This document shows positions 61,990-64,000 of a DNA stretch of 64,000 bases, piece after piece; the stretch's first letter is position 1; every line of letters starts with the position of its first letter. This DNA is from Saccharicrinis fermentans DSM 9555 = JCM 21142 (GTDB lineage Bacteria; Bacteroidota; Bacteroidia; Bacteroidales; Marinilabiliaceae): contig NZ_KI912107.1 of the NCBI RefSeq assembly GCF_000517085.1, forward strand, positions 4,461,980-4,525,979. Direction: 5' to 3'. The notes under the pieces were generated by a model. It saw nothing but the letters and a program-made list of their open reading frames with translations, was not told where the DNA came from and searched no databases. A program made the translations under genes and the position numbers.

Positions 61990-64000
61990 ATGACCAATAA
62001 AATATTGCCGGAAAAATGGATTCAGACAAAGGTGGCTATCGGTTTTATCATTATCGTGGCTATTGCTGTGCTTATATTTTCCATTACTTATTTCTCTGTT
62101 ATTTCTATTATAAAGGTACAGAATGAGGAGTATAGTCACGAACATGAGTTCACCTATTTGAATCAACTGATATTTGAGATAATTGAAACGGAAGGCTTAA
62201 ATCGTGTATACGGAATAACGGGTATCCGAGAATATAGAAAACAATATTTGCAACATCATGATTCGGTTCAAGCAGCCATTAATTATCTGAATGTATTATT
62301 TCCGGATTCTGTTTCCCAAGGAGGTATTAAGGAGATTGAGCGATTGTATTTTCAAAAGAAAGCATTGATGGATCAACTTACTCAAATGAACCTCAAGAAA
62401 CTATATGCCGAGTCGGCTGAAAATATACTGGCATCTATACCTGATTCATTAAACTACGAGGTTACGCAGTATACATATAGTAGCTTAAAAGTAGATTCTG
62501 CGCAACAAGGTGTGATAGTGGAGGATACTGTGTTGTTGATTCAGCAGCAAGCAGAGGAAGAGAAAAAGGGTTTTTTTAATCGTTTGGGTGATTTGTTTGG
62601 CGGTAGTAAAAAGAGACAGGATTCTGTGGTTGAAGTGGAGGCTGTAGTGAGTAGAAAGGTAGATTCAACAGTAGTGCAGGAAATTAGGCCCAACGAGAAT
62701 ATTGGAGAGATAAAATCCAGGATAGAACAGGCCGAAAAGCAGGAAGCAAATATTAATATGCGGGTTCAACGACATGAAAATGAGTTGATAGAGCTTGACA
62801 GGCGCTTGACCGATCAGATTAAAAATATAGTAAGTAACTTGCACGATGCCACCATAAAACGAAATGAAAATAAACGGTTGGAATTAGAGCTGTTGCGAAG
62901 TAAAATGATAGATCGTATTTTGCTGTTGGTGGCCATTGCAGTGTTTATGATGTTATTTTTTATTTTCTGGATAAGTAGAGATATATCCCGAAGTCAGAAG
63001 CTTAAAAATGATATTATTTGTGCCAAGGAGAGGGTCGATCGGCTTTTGAAGGTGAAGGAGCAGTTTGTGGCGCATATGAGCCATGAGATACGAACACCAT
63101 TAACGTCTATCATCGGTTTTTCAGAACAACTGTCGGCCATGGTCAAAGAAAAGGAGGAGCTACAGGTTTCTGAAAGAATACTCTTATCGGCCGAGCATTT
63201 GAATGGACTGATCAATAATGTGTTGGATTCATCCATGCTGGAATCGGGAAATATTGCCTTTTATAAAGATACCATTGATGCCAAGGTGTTGATGGAAGAG
63301 ATATTTCAGTTGTTTGAGCTCAAGGCTAGAAAAATAAATCTGTCCTTATCTTATCAAATAGATCCTGATTTGCTTGCTTTTGAGTCTGATCATCTGCGTT
63401 TAAAACAAGTGCTAATCAATCTCATAGGGAATGCACTGAAATTTACGCCCCAAGGGTCTATATTTTATGATATTCATATTAAAAAGGATAAACTTGTTTT
63501 TACCGTGAAAGATACCGGTATTGGTATTCCCAAGGATAAGCAGAAGTCCATCTTTAAAATGTTTAACCAGGTAAATATCAGCTTGTCGCGTAAGTATTCA
63601 GGAACCGGACTGGGACTTTCCATCAGCAGGCAGATTATTGAAGCCATGGGTGGTAGCATTCAAGTGGAGAGCAAGCAGCATGAAGGTAGTACTTTTAAGT
63701 TTGATATTCCCTATGTAAAATGTGATGCAGTTCCGGTAAATACGATGGTGGCTGTAGAATATCTGTTTAGGGATAAAAAAATAATGGCGGTCGATGATGA
63801 TGAGATGATTTGTCAATTGATAGACCGTATTTTGCATGATAGGGTTGGGCATTTGGATGTTATTTCTTCTTCTGAGCCTGCAATGAAGGCCATTGAACAA
63901 AACGACTATGATTTGTTTATGATTGATTTACATATGCCAAAGGTGGACGGATTGCAGCTTTTAAAACTCATAAGGGATGAAAAAAAGATGGATACTCCTG
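61990..64000 (+). CDS. Hybrid sensor histidine kinase with receiver (3' end cut by window)
   Basis: 670 codons visible from ATG 61990, open to the window end. N-terminal helix (about 15-40), a long extracytoplasmic coiled region (about 41-305), a second helix (about 310-330), HisKA (HMSHEIRTPLTS, His near 363), HATPase (NALKFT, DTGIGIPKDK, GTGLGLSIS) and a receiver (IMAVDDDEM, MIDLHMPKVDG with the phospho-Asp). The sensor part has a low-complexity Asp/Ser/Val-rich stretch near residues 180-235. Anything after the receiver (for example an HPt domain) is outside the window. Confidence 0.9.
   Translation, partial: MTNKILPEKWIQTKVAIGFIIIVAIAVLIFSITYFSVISIIKVQNEEYSHEHEFTYLNQLIFEIIETEGLNRVYGITGIREYRKQYLQHHDSVQAAINYLNVLFPDSVSQGGIKEIERLYFQKKALMDQLTQMNLKKLYAESAENILASIPDSLNYEVTQYTYSSLKVDSAQQGVIVEDTVLLIQQQAEEEKKGFFNRLGDLFGGSKKRQDSVVEVEAVVSRKVDSTVVQEIRPNENIGEIKSRIEQAEKQEANINMRVQRHENELIELDRRLTDQIKNIVSNLHDATIKRNENKRLELELLRSKMIDRILLLVAIAVFMMLFFIFWISRDISRSQKLKNDIICAKERVDRLLKVKEQFVAHMSHEIRTPLTSIIGFSEQLSAMVKEKEELQVSERILLSAEHLNGLINNVLDSSMLESGNIAFYKDTIDAKVLMEEIFQLFELKARKINLSLSYQIDPDLLAFESDHLRLKQVLINLIGNALKFTPQGSIFYDIHIKKDKLVFTVKDTGIGIPKDKQKSIFKMFNQVNISLSRKYSGTGLGLSISRQIIEAMGGSIQVESKQHEGSTFKFDIPYVKCDAVPVNTMVAVEYLFRDKKIMAVDDDEMICQLIDRILHDRVGHLDVISSSEPAMKAIEQNDYDLFMIDLHMPKVDGLQLLKLIRDEKKMDTP

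Overview
The window is AT-rich and comes from a member of the Bacteroidota, most likely a marine or sediment Marinilabiliales/Bacteroidales-type bacterium; this placement is inference. The signs are a gldA-gldF-gldG gliding-type ABC locus, a secreted giant protein ending in a type IX secretion sorting domain, TonB receptors with carboxypeptidase-regulatory N-domains, DUF4374/PepSY and DUF4924 families, and many TAnnTTTG -7 promoter boxes typical of the phylum's primary sigma factor. I see no tRNA, rRNA, CRISPR array, prophage or transposase.

Layout. 1-7.7 kb: an envelope ABC locus (gldA partial, gldF, gldG, DUF4340, NEW3 protein, then a second ABC ATPase and permease). 7.8-16 kb: Hsp20, threonine dehydratase, an iron-siderophore uptake operon (TonB receptor, DUF4374 lipoprotein, PepSY membrane protein) and a hemolysin-III-type protein. 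16-25 kb: DUF302 protein, a second TonB-type outer-membrane protein, TauE/SafE permease, exonuclease, uridine kinase, Dabb protein, patatin, methyltransferase, ArsR regulator, QueD. 25-32 kb: a 1606-residue CheB-CheR-PAS-histidine kinase-receiver hybrid, a membrane LytTR regulator and an acyltransferase. 32-36.5 kb: a small surface-polysaccharide group (asparagine-synthase-like protein, flippase, glycosyltransferase). 36.5-44 kb: deoC, mazG, nadK, an emfourin/protealysin inhibitor-protease pair, aquaporin Z, and two tandem OmpA paralogues. 44-52 kb: a membrane AraC regulator and a 1965-residue secreted multidomain protein. 52-62 kb: housekeeping genes (S4 protein, pth, rplY, prs, engB), an aldehyde dehydrogenase, a POT transporter and a DUF748 protein. 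From 62 kb a hybrid sensor kinase runs off the end.

The most unusual signal is a short non-coding element of about 90 bp. One clear copy lies directly before aqpZ (about 40.44-40.53 kb). A closely similar copy plus at least two diverged tandem copies fill the otherwise unexplained 555-bp gap between gldA and gldF. Each unit begins with an ATG, has complementary arms, and ends where the next unit or the real gene starts; the clearest copies begin ATGAAAC, carry the block CACACAGGTGRATGAT and end in TTAA(A)CAKATGAAA. The pairing arms differ between copies yet can still pair, which suggests a structured 5' leader or a start-codon-associated small repeat. I do not recognise it as a named family.
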